64,000 bases of DNA from Lunatibacter salilacus (GTDB taxonomy: Bacteria; Bacteroidota; Bacteroidia; Cytophagales; Cyclobacteriaceae), in the NCBI RefSeq assembly GCF_009797935.1, contig NZ_VOLC01000013.1:155283-219282 (forward strand), written 5' to 3'. This document shows, one piece after another, positions 1 through 9,398 of the stretch. The first letter of the stretch is position 1. Each line of letters starts with the position of its first letter. A program made the translations under genes and the position numbers. The notes under the pieces were generated by a model. That model worked only from the letters and a program-made list of their open reading frames with translations, did not search any database and had not been told where the DNA came from.

Positions 1-1319
1 GGTGGGTCTTGGGTATATAGCATATTTGTTTCTGAATCTAGCACATAAAGGAGCGTGGAAGATGCTCCGGCAATATTGTTTGTATAGGCCGCTCCATTTA
101 CCATTGGCATTCCAGGATTCAGTGATCCATCCACCGCAACTACAGTCCCTAAGTCAGGATGCAGGCGCAGGTTTTGACCCGTGTTGCTTACCAATCGAAT
201 CCTATCAACAGTAGGGTTAAAATCAAAACCAAACTTCTCCCCATCCAACATTGGGTCCAACATGTCTCCCATAGCCATGGTAGCTCCATTGGATGTGTTT
301 ACTGTTAGAATTCTACTCTGGTTAGTGATGGCATATAAGGCTCCGTTTGCCGGCCTGAAATCCAATCCTACAACCATCTCATCGTCCATCAAACCTGTTA
401 GTTCCACTTCGTTCATACTGGGATCGGTTGGATCGAAGCGGTACAGCATATTATCTGCCGTAGTAGCGTAGGCCACGGGATTTGTTTTGAAGGCGATGCC
501 CACAACCGGTATCGAAAATGTTCCTACCCAAGTAGCTGCTCCTGAAGAGAGGTTGATGCTATATAGTCTGGAATCATCATCTGCAAGGGTTACGGCCAAA
601 GCGGCGGAGTTATCAGGGTTGATATCAAAATTTCCCATTCCCATAAAATCGATTCCCAAGTCTCCCACTTCTTCCAAGCCACCGTCGTTTGGTGGGTTCT
701 GGATATACAATTTGTTGCTTGAAAAGTCAATGTCGTAGAGGACCGTACTGCTGGCTCCAGCCATGCTGTTGGTATAGGCAACGGCTCCAATCATGGGGTT
801 GCTACCGCCACTAATCATTCCGTCTGTAGCTACCACAGTTCCGAGCTCGGGATGCAGTCTTAGGTTTTGGCCCGAAGCGGTTACTAAACGAATCCGGTCC
901 ACAGTTGGATTGAAATCCAAAGAAGCATTGTCCCCGTCAATGGCCGGACTGAAGGCTGCGGAGCCTAGAGGTGTAGCCATTCCGTCATTTTCATTGATGA
1001 TGTAGATTCGACTTGTGGATCCCAAGGCATAGAGTTGGCCGGTTGCCGGGCGGTAGTCAATACTTACGATCATTTCGCCGCTTTCGAGTCCAGAAATGTC
1101 CATGATGTCCATTGGCGAGTTTAGTTGCCTTGCGTCAAACCGTGCAATGCGGTTGTCATCAGTAAGTGCGGTAAAGCTCACTTCCGGGGCCATTCCCATT
1201 TCATCTTCTGGATTTTCCACTATGGGCATCGGGTCATCATCGTTACAGGAAAAACCCATTCCCACTAATCCTGCAAAAAGGCAGGCTTTGATAAAAGCAC
1301 TTATGTTGGCTGTCTTCAT
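1..1319 (-). CDS. DUF4394 domain lipoprotein (3' end outside window)
   Basis: The reading frame starts at an ATG at 1319 and stays open to base 1, so the C-terminus lies beyond the left edge. The first residues form a lipoprotein leader with a Cys near residue 25 followed by an Asp-rich stretch, which predicts a surface or periplasmic lipoprotein. Two copies of a roughly 190-residue unit follow. Each contains a 'TVDRIRLVS.TGQNLRLHP.LGTVVA' core, the signature of DUF4394, together with motifs resembling 'LYAIT..SRIYTVN' blades, so a beta-propeller-like fold is likely. Function is unknown; these proteins are common as secreted Bacteroidota and Planctomycetes proteins. There is no neighbouring gene to suggest a role. 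The family call is firm and the role is not. Confidence 0.85.
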   Translation of the reverse strand, partial: MKTANISAFIKACLFAGLVGMGFSCNDDDPMPIVENPEDEMGMAPEVSFTALTDDNRIARFDARQLNSPMDIMDISGLESGEMIVSIDYRPATGQLYALGSTSRIYIINENDGMATPLGSAAFSPAIDGDNASLDFNPTVDRIRLVTASGQNLRLHPELGTVVATDGMISGGSNPMIGAVAYTNSMAGASSTVLYDIDFSSNKLYIQNPPNDGGLEEVGDLGIDFMGMGNFDINPDNSAALAVTLADDDSRLYSINLSSGAATWVGTFSIPVVGIAFKTNPVAYATTADNMLYRFDPTDPSMNEVELTGLMDDEMVVGLDFRPANGALYAITNQSRILTVNTSNGATMAMGDMLDPMLDGEKFGFDFNPTVDRIRLVSNTGQNLRLHPDLGTVVAVDGSLNPGMPMVNGAAYTNNIAGASSTLLYVLDSETNMLYTQDP

Positions 1320-1526
1320 TAGTAAATATTTTTTGGTTAGGACAGGACATACGCAGATAATGGCGGGGTTGGATTTAGGGGATTTAAAAAAAGTCGATAT
1401 TTTTTTAGGTTGAAAAATTCCTGGAGGGACTATCTAAATAGTTTCTTGGGTTTCAGTGGGTTGATATGGATTCAAATTTCCCGCTGGAGGTGATACAAAT
1501 ATTTAGTGTTTTTCAAGCCTCAAGCG

Positions 1527-1557
1527 TTTGCAAATTCAAAGAATAGACCTACCTTTG
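1527..1557 (+). promoter_or_regulatory. Bacteroidota-type promoter of tRNA-Ser
   Basis: TTTG (1527-1530) is followed after 19 bases by TACCTTTG (1550-1557), an exact fit to the Bacteroidota housekeeping promoter pattern TTTG-N19-TAnnTTTG. It lies about 40 bp upstream of the tRNA, which fits a short leader. Confidence 0.8.
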
Positions 1558-1598
1558 CAGACCGTAAGACAGAGATAATGGCTTGCGGGTAATAAATT

Positions 1599-1683
1599 AG
1601 AGGAGTGGCAGAGTGGTCGATCGCGGCGGTCTTGAAAACCGTTGTACCGTGAGGTACCGGGGGTTCGAATCCCTCCTCCTCTG
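1599..1683 (+). tRNA. tRNA-Ser (anticodon TGA)
   Basis: The 85-nt sequence folds as a class II tRNA. The 7-bp acceptor AGAGGAG pairs with CTCCTCT, the anticodon stem GCGGT pairs with ACCGT around loop CTTGAAA (anticodon TGA at 1633-1635), a variable arm runs TGTACCGTGAGGTACC, and the T stem GGGGG/CCCTC encloses TTCGAAT. The discriminator is G and CCA is not encoded. The 3' part is the attachment site of the downstream island, which restores the tRNA intact. Confidence 0.95.
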
Positions 1684-1684
1684 C
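1662..1684 (+). repeat. attL: tRNA-Ser 3' end direct repeat
   Basis: These 23 bp cover the T arm and 3' acceptor of tRNA-Ser and recur exactly at 13650-13672. A perfect repeat of a tRNA 3' end, with a tyrosine recombinase gene just inside the far copy, is the classic signature of site-specific integration. The match breaks one base either side. Confidence 0.92.
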
Positions 1685-1691
1685 TGGGTGG

Positions 1692-1730
1692 AACCCTAAC
1701 TAACTGAAAAACAGTAAGTTAGGGTTTTTA
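1692..1730 (+). terminator. Terminator downstream of tRNA-Ser, supplied by island
   Basis: AACCCTAACT (1692-1701) pairs perfectly with AGTTAGGGTT (1717-1726), with an inner ACTG/CAGT extension, followed by a T-rich tract. It sits on the island side of attL, so the element brings its own terminator for the tRNA it interrupts. Confidence 0.75.
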
Positions 1731-1739
1731 TTTTTAAAT

Positions 1740-1759
1740 GGGGGGCTAATTGGGGGGCT
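1740..1759 (+). repeat. Left G-rich repeat, likely recombinase arm site
   Basis: GGGGGGCTAATTGGGGGGCT is itself a double GGGGGG box and matches the sequence at 13522-13541 in 18 of 20 positions, in the same orientation. Its place just inside attL, mirrored near attR, suggests arm-type binding sites for the recombinase or its excision factor. Confidence 0.6.
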
Positions 1760-2242
1760 GTTTTATCCATAATTCATCCACGGTTCTATAATTACTGAAG
1801 ATAATTCTCTAAGGATTATTTTTTTCATCCATTCAGTTTTGCACTTCTCCATCTTTACCCATTTCACCTTTTAAAACAATTAATGGAAAGCTATCCCATG
1901 ATTCCTATTTGAGTTGATCAGGGGTCTTCTTTTGGTTATCCTCAAGCTATGCATCCTGCCCTTCCATTTGATGGTAATATATGGCACTCTTCTTATAATA
2001 AGCTTGCACCCTGTAAGTTAATCCCGAAAATATTCTAACAAATTTTTATTAATTAAAAGTTAAATTTTAGTTTTTAATAGATTAAATACTTAAATTCCAA
2101 AATAGACTACCAATTTTTTTGTTTTGGACATATTTATTTTACTATAAAAATCCGTCCAACACCATATAATTGATTCTTATGGATCATTAAAGAACATGGA
2201 GCAATAGGTGAAGGAGGGGTTACTTTAAAAACTTCAACTGGA
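1760..2242. other. AT-rich non-coding leader of the island cargo
   Basis: I find no convincing gene here. The sequence becomes strongly AT-rich from about 2030. AAGGAGG at 2211-2217 is a good ribosome binding site but lies about 25 bases before the ATG of the next gene, and no in-frame start fits it better. Confidence 0.5.
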
Positions 2243-4144
2243 ATGAATCAGCCAAATGCCAATAATGAGGAGCAAAAGAAACCAGTTGAGGGCATACCTT
2301 CCCTTTTCCAGGAACATGCTACGGAATCCAATGCCATTCAGATCCCCCAGATTTCACTTCCGAAAGGTGGTGGTGCCTTAAAAGGTATCGATGAAAAATT
2401 TGAAGTTAATTCTGCTAATGGGAGTGCCGGTTTTAGCATTCCTTTACCTGTCTCTCCCGGACGAAATGGTTTCGCGCCGGCTTTATCATTGAGCTATAAC
2501 TCGGGCAGTGGTAATAGCCCGTATGGCTTAGGCTGGTCGGTGGGATATCCCATGATCCAACGAAAAACGGATAAAAAACTACCAACGTACCGGGATGGTT
2601 TGGGGGAAGATGTTTTCATGTTTTCCGGGGCAGAAGACTTAGTGCCTTTTTTAGAAGAGGATGGTGGAGAATGGAAAGAAAGGGCGTACCCCAATAATGG
2701 AGCAGATGGATACGTCGTAAAAAGATACCGGCCACGAATAGAAGGCGGCTTTGCCAGAATCGAAAAAATCACGCACTCTGACCATGGTGTCTATTGGAAG
2801 GTTACCACCCGGGATAATGTCGCTACCCTTTTTGGCCGAAGCCCATCTGCCCGGATAGCCGACCCCGAAGATGACAGCCGGATTTTTCAGTGGATGCCTG
2901 AATTCAGTTATGATGATAAGGGCAACTGGATAAGTTATGTATACAAAGAAGAGAACTTAGATAATGTACCTGATTCGATAGAGGAAAAGAACCGGTTGAA
3001 TGAATTGGCGCCTATTACCAATCAATATCTAAAAGGGATTAAATACGGCAATCACAAGGCCTATTACGCCGATCCAGGCAATCCTTATGATCCCCAACCA
3101 CCTGTGGATGAGGATAAGTACTTTTTTGAGCTGGTGATGGATTATGGAGAGCATGATAATGGCAATCCGAAACCAGATGACGATATCCCATGGGATTACC
3201 GGGCAGATGCTTTTTCTTCCTACCGCTCCGGATTTGAGATCCGAACAAACCGCTTGTGCAAGCGGATCCTGATGTTTCATCATTTTAAAGGGGAAGAGCA
3301 ATTTGTAGGCACACCAGATAAATTGGATTTTGGGAGAGATTACATGGTTCGCTCTTTAACATTGGATTACGAGGAATCTTCTATTAATGGATCCGGTCAA
3401 ACCGAAGGCACCTATCCTAAATCGGTTACGCAAACTGGTTATATCCGAAAACCGGATGAAAGCTATTCCCAAAAGTCTCTTCCACCCGTCGAGTTTACCT
3501 ACCAAAATCTTCAGTGGAATAAAAATATAAAAACAGTACCTCAGGAAGCGATCGTCAATGCGCCGGTTGGTTTGACCAACAACTATCAATGGGTGGATTT
3601 GTATGGAGAAGGTATCTCCGGTATCCTGTCGGAGCAAGGCGAAGGCTGGTACTACAAAAGCAATCTCGGCACCAACGGTAATGATGGGGAGATTGCTTTT
3701 TCAGTTGCCCAGCAAATTATTCCCAAGCCATCCTTTAGCGGCCTGTCCAATGGCGTCCTATCCCTTCAGGATCTGGCCGGAAATGGTGAAAAGCAAATCG
3801 TCGTTAACAGTCCGGGACTACAGGGCTATTTTAAATTGACCCATGACCTTGACTGGCAACCCTTTAAAGCGTTCGAACAACTGGCCAATATCAACCTGCG
3901 GTATCCTAATACCCGCATGATCGATCTTATTGGAGATGGACAGCCAGAGTTAGTGGTAACGGAAGAAAACATTTTTGTTGGGTATGGGGCTGATGGAAAA
4001 CGCCTGCACTTACCGGCTGCCTATGTGGCTAAAGCCATTGATGAAGAGCAAAGGCCGACGATTGTATTCGCCGACCCCGAACAGACGATCTTCCTGGCGG
4101 ATATGGCTGGGGACGGATTGACCGATAATATATTGCTAATTTAA
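2243..4144 (+). CDS. Truncated SpvB/TcB-type Tc toxin protein
   Basis: The 633-residue product has an N-terminal SpvB domain. Residues about 35-120 carry the 'LPKGGGALKGIDEKF' and 'LSYNSGSGNSPYGLGW' motifs that open the B component of insecticidal Tc toxins (TcB/TcaC) and SpvB. Residues about 430-630 look like FG-GAP/VCBS propeller repeats with DLAGNGEKQIV, DLIGDGQPELV and DMAGDGLTD motifs. Full TcB proteins are around 1500 residues and continue into TcB middle and Rhs regions. Here translation stops right after the third propeller motif and the next gene follows in 18 bp, so there is no cocoon or cargo region. No signal peptide is visible. It could be a deliberately short adaptor or a remnant; the intact ribosome binding site of the next gene favours an expressed operon. 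Confidence 0.85.
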   Translation: MNQPNANNEEQKKPVEGIPSLFQEHATESNAIQIPQISLPKGGGALKGIDEKFEVNSANGSAGFSIPLPVSPGRNGFAPALSLSYNSGSGNSPYGLGWSVGYPMIQRKTDKKLPTYRDGLGEDVFMFSGAEDLVPFLEEDGGEWKERAYPNNGADGYVVKRYRPRIEGGFARIEKITHSDHGVYWKVTTRDNVATLFGRSPSARIADPEDDSRIFQWMPEFSYDDKGNWISYVYKEENLDNVPDSIEEKNRLNELAPITNQYLKGIKYGNHKAYYADPGNPYDPQPPVDEDKYFFELVMDYGEHDNGNPKPDDDIPWDYRADAFSSYRSGFEIRTNRLCKRILMFHHFKGEEQFVGTPDKLDFGRDYMVRSLTLDYEESSINGSGQTEGTYPKSVTQTGYIRKPDESYSQKSLPPVEFTYQNLQWNKNIKTVPQEAIVNAPVGLTNNYQWVDLYGEGISGILSEQGEGWYYKSNLGTNGNDGEIAFSVAQQIIPKPSFSGLSNGVLSLQDLAGNGEKQIVVNSPGLQGYFKLTHDLDWQPFKAFEQLANINLRYPNTRMIDLIGDGQPELVVTEENIFVGYGADGKRLHLPAAYVAKAIDEEQRPTIVFADPEQTIFLADMAGDGLTDNILLI

Positions 4145-4162
4145 AAAAAGGAGAAAACCATT

Positions 4163-7100
4163 ATGACTAAAGTAAAAGGTCGAGTAAGTGCGGGTAACAG
4201 AGATCTTCGCCAGATTCTCATTGAAGTTTTTCATACCACTGCAAATTTTCAGGATAATTTACCTCTTGAAGCGCGAAAGGATTTAAACAAATATTCACTT
4301 ACACGATTAGGATCAGCAATAACGGATTCAGCCGGTGAGTTCTTGATTGAGTATGGCGATAACGATCAATCCAAATTTAGCCGTCAACCCTGTGTCAATC
4401 TGTGGCTCATTGCCTCCTCCTGTTGTAAGGAGGGTGAAGATATTGAAATCATATTTCAGTCAAAAGATGTGCGCCAAAATGCGGCTGCTATCGAGTATTA
4501 TCCTATCTGTCTTGACAAGAACTATATTGATGTTAATAATAGTTCTTCCAATCAAGCAACCGCCAGGTCACCGGAAAGTATCGCAGAAAACTATGCAACA
4601 AAACAAGCACTTGATGCAGCGGAACTCGCAGTCTCTAAGGACAAATTCAAAAAGCGTTTAACCATACGCAGAGATTTCGAAAAAAATATTGAGCCGAAAT
4701 TGCAACAAAACCTTTCCCATGTTGAACTTGACAAAGATGGAGAGCCTGCAGATCCGGATTACGTAAAAGGCAATGAGTCAGTTCGCATTAAGTCCGAGAA
4801 GCGAATGCTCACCGTTATGGCGAAAGTCTTCGATGTCGATTCGGAAAAGAAAATTGCTTTGTCAGGTCGGATATCCCTGACAGCTAAGCAAGTTCAGCAA
4901 TTAGAAGCTGAACATGAAACTGTTGCTGACGAAGATACAATCACCGTTAATGAGGAAATACTCTCTAGGATCTTAAATAATAACGGTGAATCCGGTGAAA
5001 ACCCTGAAAATGGCAGCCAAATCGTTAACCGGGTTAATGTAGTTGAACTCTATTGCCGTGAAAAAACCAAGGGGGAGCGCTGCCTATTAGGCGAACCTGT
5101 AACTGAAAATCCAATTCCTGATCGTGAAGAAGATGGTGAGGATGGCGGCATCGATGAGGAACCTGGGATTGATTCTCCTCAACCGGGGGACCGGGTTGAT
5201 TTGACGGGTGGAAATGTCACTATAGATGGGCTTAAAGCAGATATTCCGCATTATATCGCCAATATTCTCAACGAAGTTTCTATACTTGATAATGAGACTT
5301 CACCATTACCATCGCCGGGAACGCAACTGACAGAAAAAGATATCAGCAAAACTAGCACCTTCCCTTCTCTAACGCTGCCGCCAGGACCGGCCGATGTCCC
5401 TGCCTACCATGATTTCTACGATTTACAAATTGCTTTTAAGCCGGTGTGGACTGAAGCGCTAGATAACAGTCTCATAGGCAGCGTTAGCACTATTTATGAA
5501 CATTATGTCGAAAATGGTGGTGATCCGAAGGCTTTTACGGATGCTGTAACTAATGATGCGTGTGGGATATATGGTTTAAAAGGTGTTTTCGCTTATGTGG
5601 CAGTTCCAGATGCTGGTGTGCAAAAACACATAGATATCACCAACGAAGAGTGGTCTGCTCTCAGTAGTGAACATCAATTAGAGTTAAAAAGTATTTCTAC
5701 AAAGATTGACAAATATTACAATGATTTGAGTACGTTTTCCGATAAATTACTTTATGATGACGGAGACAACAGATTGGATTTACCACACTACAATCGAACT
5801 CGGGAATGGGTAACAAATCAAGTCAGTGACTTGCAAACGCAGGGTGAACGATTTATTCGTATTGCTCAGGCAGAGCTTGAACGGCAAGCTACCAACAAAT
5901 CTATTGTGCCGAACAACCACACCCTTAACCAACTTATAGAACGAGCAGCCTCTGCTTACCCGGCTAAATATTTTGCCGCTAACAAACGACAACGTAGTGT
6001 TAATTTTGGTCTTCTAGTCAATTACCGGCAACGTTGGACTCCTACTGCTTATCAAGTCGGTGAACTCATCAAAAGCATGCCCCTCGCACCAGGCCAAAAC
6101 ATAAGGTATAAAAAAATAATTAAAAAAATAGAAAAACGTGCGCGGAAAGAAATTGAGTCCAATCTTGACAGCCTAAAGAGCGAGACCAATTCCACCACAC
6201 GCGCCGAAGCTGACATTGTTCAGAAGGCGATGAATAAGACTAATTTTCATGCCGCAGCCGAGGGGACTTTCACCACAGGAATATGGTCAGGGAAAGTGTC
6301 GGGTGGTCTAAGCGAGGATTCCGAAAATCATTCTGATGAGACCAAGAAAAGTTTTCACGAAGCGGTTGTCAAAGCAGCACGTGAATATAAGAACGAACAC
6401 AAAGTCGAGTTGGAGACTGAATCTACATTCGAGTCTGAGTTTGAGGAGTCGGGTACGATCACGAACCCGAACGATGAGCTGTGCGTTACCTACCTCTTTT
6501 ATGAATTACAACGCCGCTATCGCGTTGAAGAACGTCTTCACCGCCTTACATCTGTTGTTTTAGTCGCTCAGGAAATGCCCTGCCCTGAAGATATCGACGA
6601 AGACTGGCTGATTGCTCATCGCTGGATCTTAAACCGGGTGATGCTCGACGACTCTTTCAAACAACCACTCAGGTACGTCGCAGAAGGTCTGGTGGCCGAA
6701 GAATTTGCACTTACAGAACTTCGTAAAACGCTTGCCCAACAACGCCGTTTGGTCGAAGAACTGAAAGAAGATGTCTCCGATTCCCGTGTGTTTACAGAAT
6801 CCCGGTATGCTTCACTTCAGCGTTCTATGGAAAGAACCGCTCGTGCTACTCAAAGAAAAAGTAAAGACAGCGGATTTTTCGGGCTTGCGAAAAAGCTAAC
6901 ATCCTACACAGCGGTCGGCGCCTTTGCTGATAGCTTTCTGGGAGGGGGTGAATCCGAAACTCCGGAAACAGCTCGCATCCGGGAAGCCGCCTCGCAAGAT
7001 GCCTATCAGCGTGAAATTCAAAAGCTGCGTGATCAGGAAGGACAGCTTGCCCAGACCAACAACAGTTTGGGCCGTGCAACAGAAGAATATACGGACCGGC

Positions 7101-7972
7101 TGTCCAAACACCTTGCGAATGTCGTACTGGTAACCGAACTAAAGAATCATGTGAAGGATAATATCACCCATTACATGCAGGCCATTTGGATGCACGAACC
7201 TTTCCAGCAGCGCTGGCTGCGCCTTAAAGATGTGCCGGTTCCTGTACTGAAACGGGCTAAGCGGAAATACAAAATCAATAAAAAGCCAAGCTTGGGAGCC
7301 TTGGCAAATGTTGCACATCTACGTGCCAATGTTTATCCCTTTGCTACGACAGGGGATATAATCCTCCCTCCGGAAAAGGAGAACGGTACGCTTGATACAG
7401 TACCACTATACCAGGTCGCCGATATTGATGGGCTGTTAGGCTTCCGTGCCAATTATATGATTTTTCCTATGAAAAAGGCGAATGCGATTACTGACTTTAT
7501 GATGGAGCCTTACGTTGAAAAAGCTGCAGGTGCTTATGGTATTACTGACCCAGACGATCTTGGCAATATTTCTCTGGACGAATTTTCGGAGTACGTGTGT
7601 TGTTTGAAGAAGAATCTATCTTCGAGAGAATTTGAAGAACTTCGAGTTGAACTTACTGCCCAATTGAAGAAACTGCTTCAGTCGCCTCTCAGAGACGACG
7701 AGGAAATTGTTGTGCCGATGGATGCAACTTATATTGAAGCAATACTTGGCTCTACGCCGTTACTTGAGAACTTCAAGTTGCTGCACAGACAAATTGATGC
7801 GGCGGATGCACAGGAAGGCTTGAGGCTTAAGAAGATGGAGAAAATTCGCTATGCGCAGCGGCTGCTTATGGATGAACTTGATGATCCGGAGATTGAGGCA
7901 AAATACGTTTTTGAAGGGAATGACAGCGCAACTATTGTACCACCAGTTTCTGGAGGAACAGGAGATTCTTAG
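4163..7972 (+). CDS. Large uncharacterised coiled-coil protein of the Tc-like locus
   Basis: This 1269-residue product has no function I can name. Residues 1-115 resemble a transthyretin/carboxypeptidase-regulatory-like beta-sandwich. An acidic Pro/Gly linker lies near 310-352. The 600-790 region ends in a striking 'NPNDELCVTYLFYELQRRY' segment with the nearby motif VVLVAQEMP. Residues about 850-990 are long Glu/Arg/Gln-rich helices of coiled-coil type, interrupted near 903-928 by a Gly/Phe-rich hydrophobic stretch. No signal peptide is visible. A Shine-Dalgarno (AAGGAG at 4147-4152) precedes the ATG, unusual for this phylum. It follows the SpvB gene by 18 bp on the same strand, so co-expression and a role as partner, shaft or secreted effector of that protein is an inference. 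Confidence 0.75.
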   Translation: MTKVKGRVSAGNRDLRQILIEVFHTTANFQDNLPLEARKDLNKYSLTRLGSAITDSAGEFLIEYGDNDQSKFSRQPCVNLWLIASSCCKEGEDIEIIFQSKDVRQNAAAIEYYPICLDKNYIDVNNSSSNQATARSPESIAENYATKQALDAAELAVSKDKFKKRLTIRRDFEKNIEPKLQQNLSHVELDKDGEPADPDYVKGNESVRIKSEKRMLTVMAKVFDVDSEKKIALSGRISLTAKQVQQLEAEHETVADEDTITVNEEILSRILNNNGESGENPENGSQIVNRVNVVELYCREKTKGERCLLGEPVTENPIPDREEDGEDGGIDEEPGIDSPQPGDRVDLTGGNVTIDGLKADIPHYIANILNEVSILDNETSPLPSPGTQLTEKDISKTSTFPSLTLPPGPADVPAYHDFYDLQIAFKPVWTEALDNSLIGSVSTIYEHYVENGGDPKAFTDAVTNDACGIYGLKGVFAYVAVPDAGVQKHIDITNEEWSALSSEHQLELKSISTKIDKYYNDLSTFSDKLLYDDGDNRLDLPHYNRTREWVTNQVSDLQTQGERFIRIAQAELERQATNKSIVPNNHTLNQLIERAASAYPAKYFAANKRQRSVNFGLLVNYRQRWTPTAYQVGELIKSMPLAPGQNIRYKKIIKKIEKRARKEIESNLDSLKSETNSTTRAEADIVQKAMNKTNFHAAAEGTFTTGIWSGKVSGGLSEDSENHSDETKKSFHEAVVKAAREYKNEHKVELETESTFESEFEESGTITNPNDELCVTYLFYELQRRYRVEERLHRLTSVVLVAQEMPCPEDIDEDWLIAHRWILNRVMLDDSFKQPLRYVAEGLVAEEFALTELRKTLAQQRRLVEELKEDVSDSRVFTESRYASLQRSMERTARATQRKSKDSGFFGLAKKLTSYTAVGAFADSFLGGGESETPETARIREAASQDAYQREIQKLRDQEGQLAQTNNSLGRATEEYTDRLSKHLANVVLVTELKNHVKDNITHYMQAIWMHEPFQQRWLRLKDVPVPVLKRAKRKYKINKKPSLGALANVAHLRANVYPFATTGDIILPPEKENGTLDTVPLYQVADIDGLLGFRANYMIFPMKKANAITDFMMEPYVEKAAGAYGITDPDDLGNISLDEFSEYVCCLKKNLSSREFEELRVELTAQLKKLLQSPLRDDEEIVVPMDATYIEAILGSTPLLENFKLLHRQIDAADAQEGLRLKKMEKIRYAQRLLMDELDDPEIEAKYVFEGNDSATIVPPVSGGTGDS

Positions 7973-8047
7973 AAACATTAATTTTAGAATAAAGCTGAAC
8001 AAAATAGCATGCGTACAATAATAAGAGCTTTTTAAGGATCTTTTCTT

Positions 8048-9319
8048 ATGAGCGATAATACTAAATTAACGGGCATAAATAACCGTGGGACAGGTTCTAC
8101 ATCTGTTGGCCCAAGTCGCATAGCCACGATTCCCCCTCGTCCTGCTGATTATGAAGAGGTAGTCAATACAGGACAGGTGATGGGGATGGAGGCCGCCCAC
8201 GTCCTTATGCCTTCCTCAGCGAAGGAATTTATGGCTCGTGCTCGATCAAAACACCAATTTCTTATTAATTACAGTGACCGTCTTTTGGCAGATTCGGAAT
8301 TAGGCTTACTCGAAGCTCAAAGCATGACTGCGGGCACGCTTCTCAATATGGAAAAAGAATTGGAGAGGCGGCTGAATGAGCCATACGGTTTGTCCCAATT
8401 CATAGGAGTTGCCTGGCCAGAAACTGATCCTCTTGCAGGTTTGGTAGAATCTGCATATCCATTCTCTCATTCGGATAGATGGCAAGAGTACGTCAATCGC
8501 TTTCAAAAGGCATGGTCGCTGGAAAAGGAACGTGGTCAGCGGCTAAAACCTAGACCAAGCGTTCCGGAACTAATTTTAAAGGCGCCGGAGGTAGATGCCA
8601 AACCGATAGAAGATGCAATAAGAGGCCTCCCTAATAGAGGATTGGGACCTGAGAAAGTATTAGACCCAGAGATTAAAGGCAGCAGGAAACCAGAAAGTGA
8701 CCTGCCTAATTATGGATCCATAATCGCTGATGCTGCCTTGGCTTTAATCGGCGAGGCTGCTTCAGGAAATGCAGCTTTGGCAGCAGGCCTGGCAGCTCCT
8801 GCTATATCTGTCGTATTTTACTTTATAGGCCAGGGGCAGGCTGTTCAAAAGCAGCACAGGAATGCTTACGTTTCTGGAGTTAAACAAGGTGCTAAGAGAT
8901 GGGTAGATTCATTATGGTCCTTGCAGGCAAAACAGGAAAGGGGAAAACGACCAGTTGCCAAAGTGCAATTCAACGTAGCGGTTCATATGGCAATTGAAAC
9001 AGATTGGTGTAAACAAAACCCCAGTTGCTGGCTAAACAAAAATATAACAAATGTTGCTCCGGCAGTACCTGGTAAAATTAAAGAAACTAAGCTAAAAGCG
9101 TTTCAGACAAGTTTTGAAAAGATGAATCAAGTAGTTAGGGATTTTGAGAAAGACTATTTGACTGAATTGTGGGATCTAGTGCCAAAGGAGCTTCAAAAAC
9201 TCTCGTACCAGGGTAAATTCTCTGAAATAGTCAACAGATTGTACCTCAAGCATGTAGGTGCTGCGCGCTTAAAGCACATGCAGGAGGTCCAAACGTCAAT
9301 AGTAGACAGGCTTAAGTGA
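8048..9319 (+). CDS. Uncharacterised protein with Ala/Gly-rich hydrophobic segment
   Basis: The 423-residue protein matches no family I recognise. The first 200 residues are mixed helical and polar. Residues about 222-262 form one long Ala/Gly/Leu/Ile-rich hydrophobic stretch that could be one long or two short membrane-spanning helices, reminiscent of pore-forming segments. The C-terminal 150 residues are basic, helical and lysine-rich. It lies 75 bp after the 1269-aa gene in the same direction, with AAGGAT about 9 bases before the ATG. Context suggests a third component of the SpvB locus, either a pore-forming effector or a membrane-associated partner. Confidence 0.7.
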   Translation: MSDNTKLTGINNRGTGSTSVGPSRIATIPPRPADYEEVVNTGQVMGMEAAHVLMPSSAKEFMARARSKHQFLINYSDRLLADSELGLLEAQSMTAGTLLNMEKELERRLNEPYGLSQFIGVAWPETDPLAGLVESAYPFSHSDRWQEYVNRFQKAWSLEKERGQRLKPRPSVPELILKAPEVDAKPIEDAIRGLPNRGLGPEKVLDPEIKGSRKPESDLPNYGSIIADAALALIGEAASGNAALAAGLAAPAISVVFYFIGQGQAVQKQHRNAYVSGVKQGAKRWVDSLWSLQAKQERGKRPVAKVQFNVAVHMAIETDWCKQNPSCWLNKNITNVAPAVPGKIKETKLKAFQTSFEKMNQVVRDFEKDYLTELWDLVPKELQKLSYQGKFSEIVNRLYLKHVGAARLKHMQEVQTSIVDRLK

Positions 9320-9398
9320 AAGCATGAAATGAAAATTGAAACTGCACTCCAGGTATATAATTTTAAAAAGGCAAAAAAACTAACTAAGTCGCTAACTC

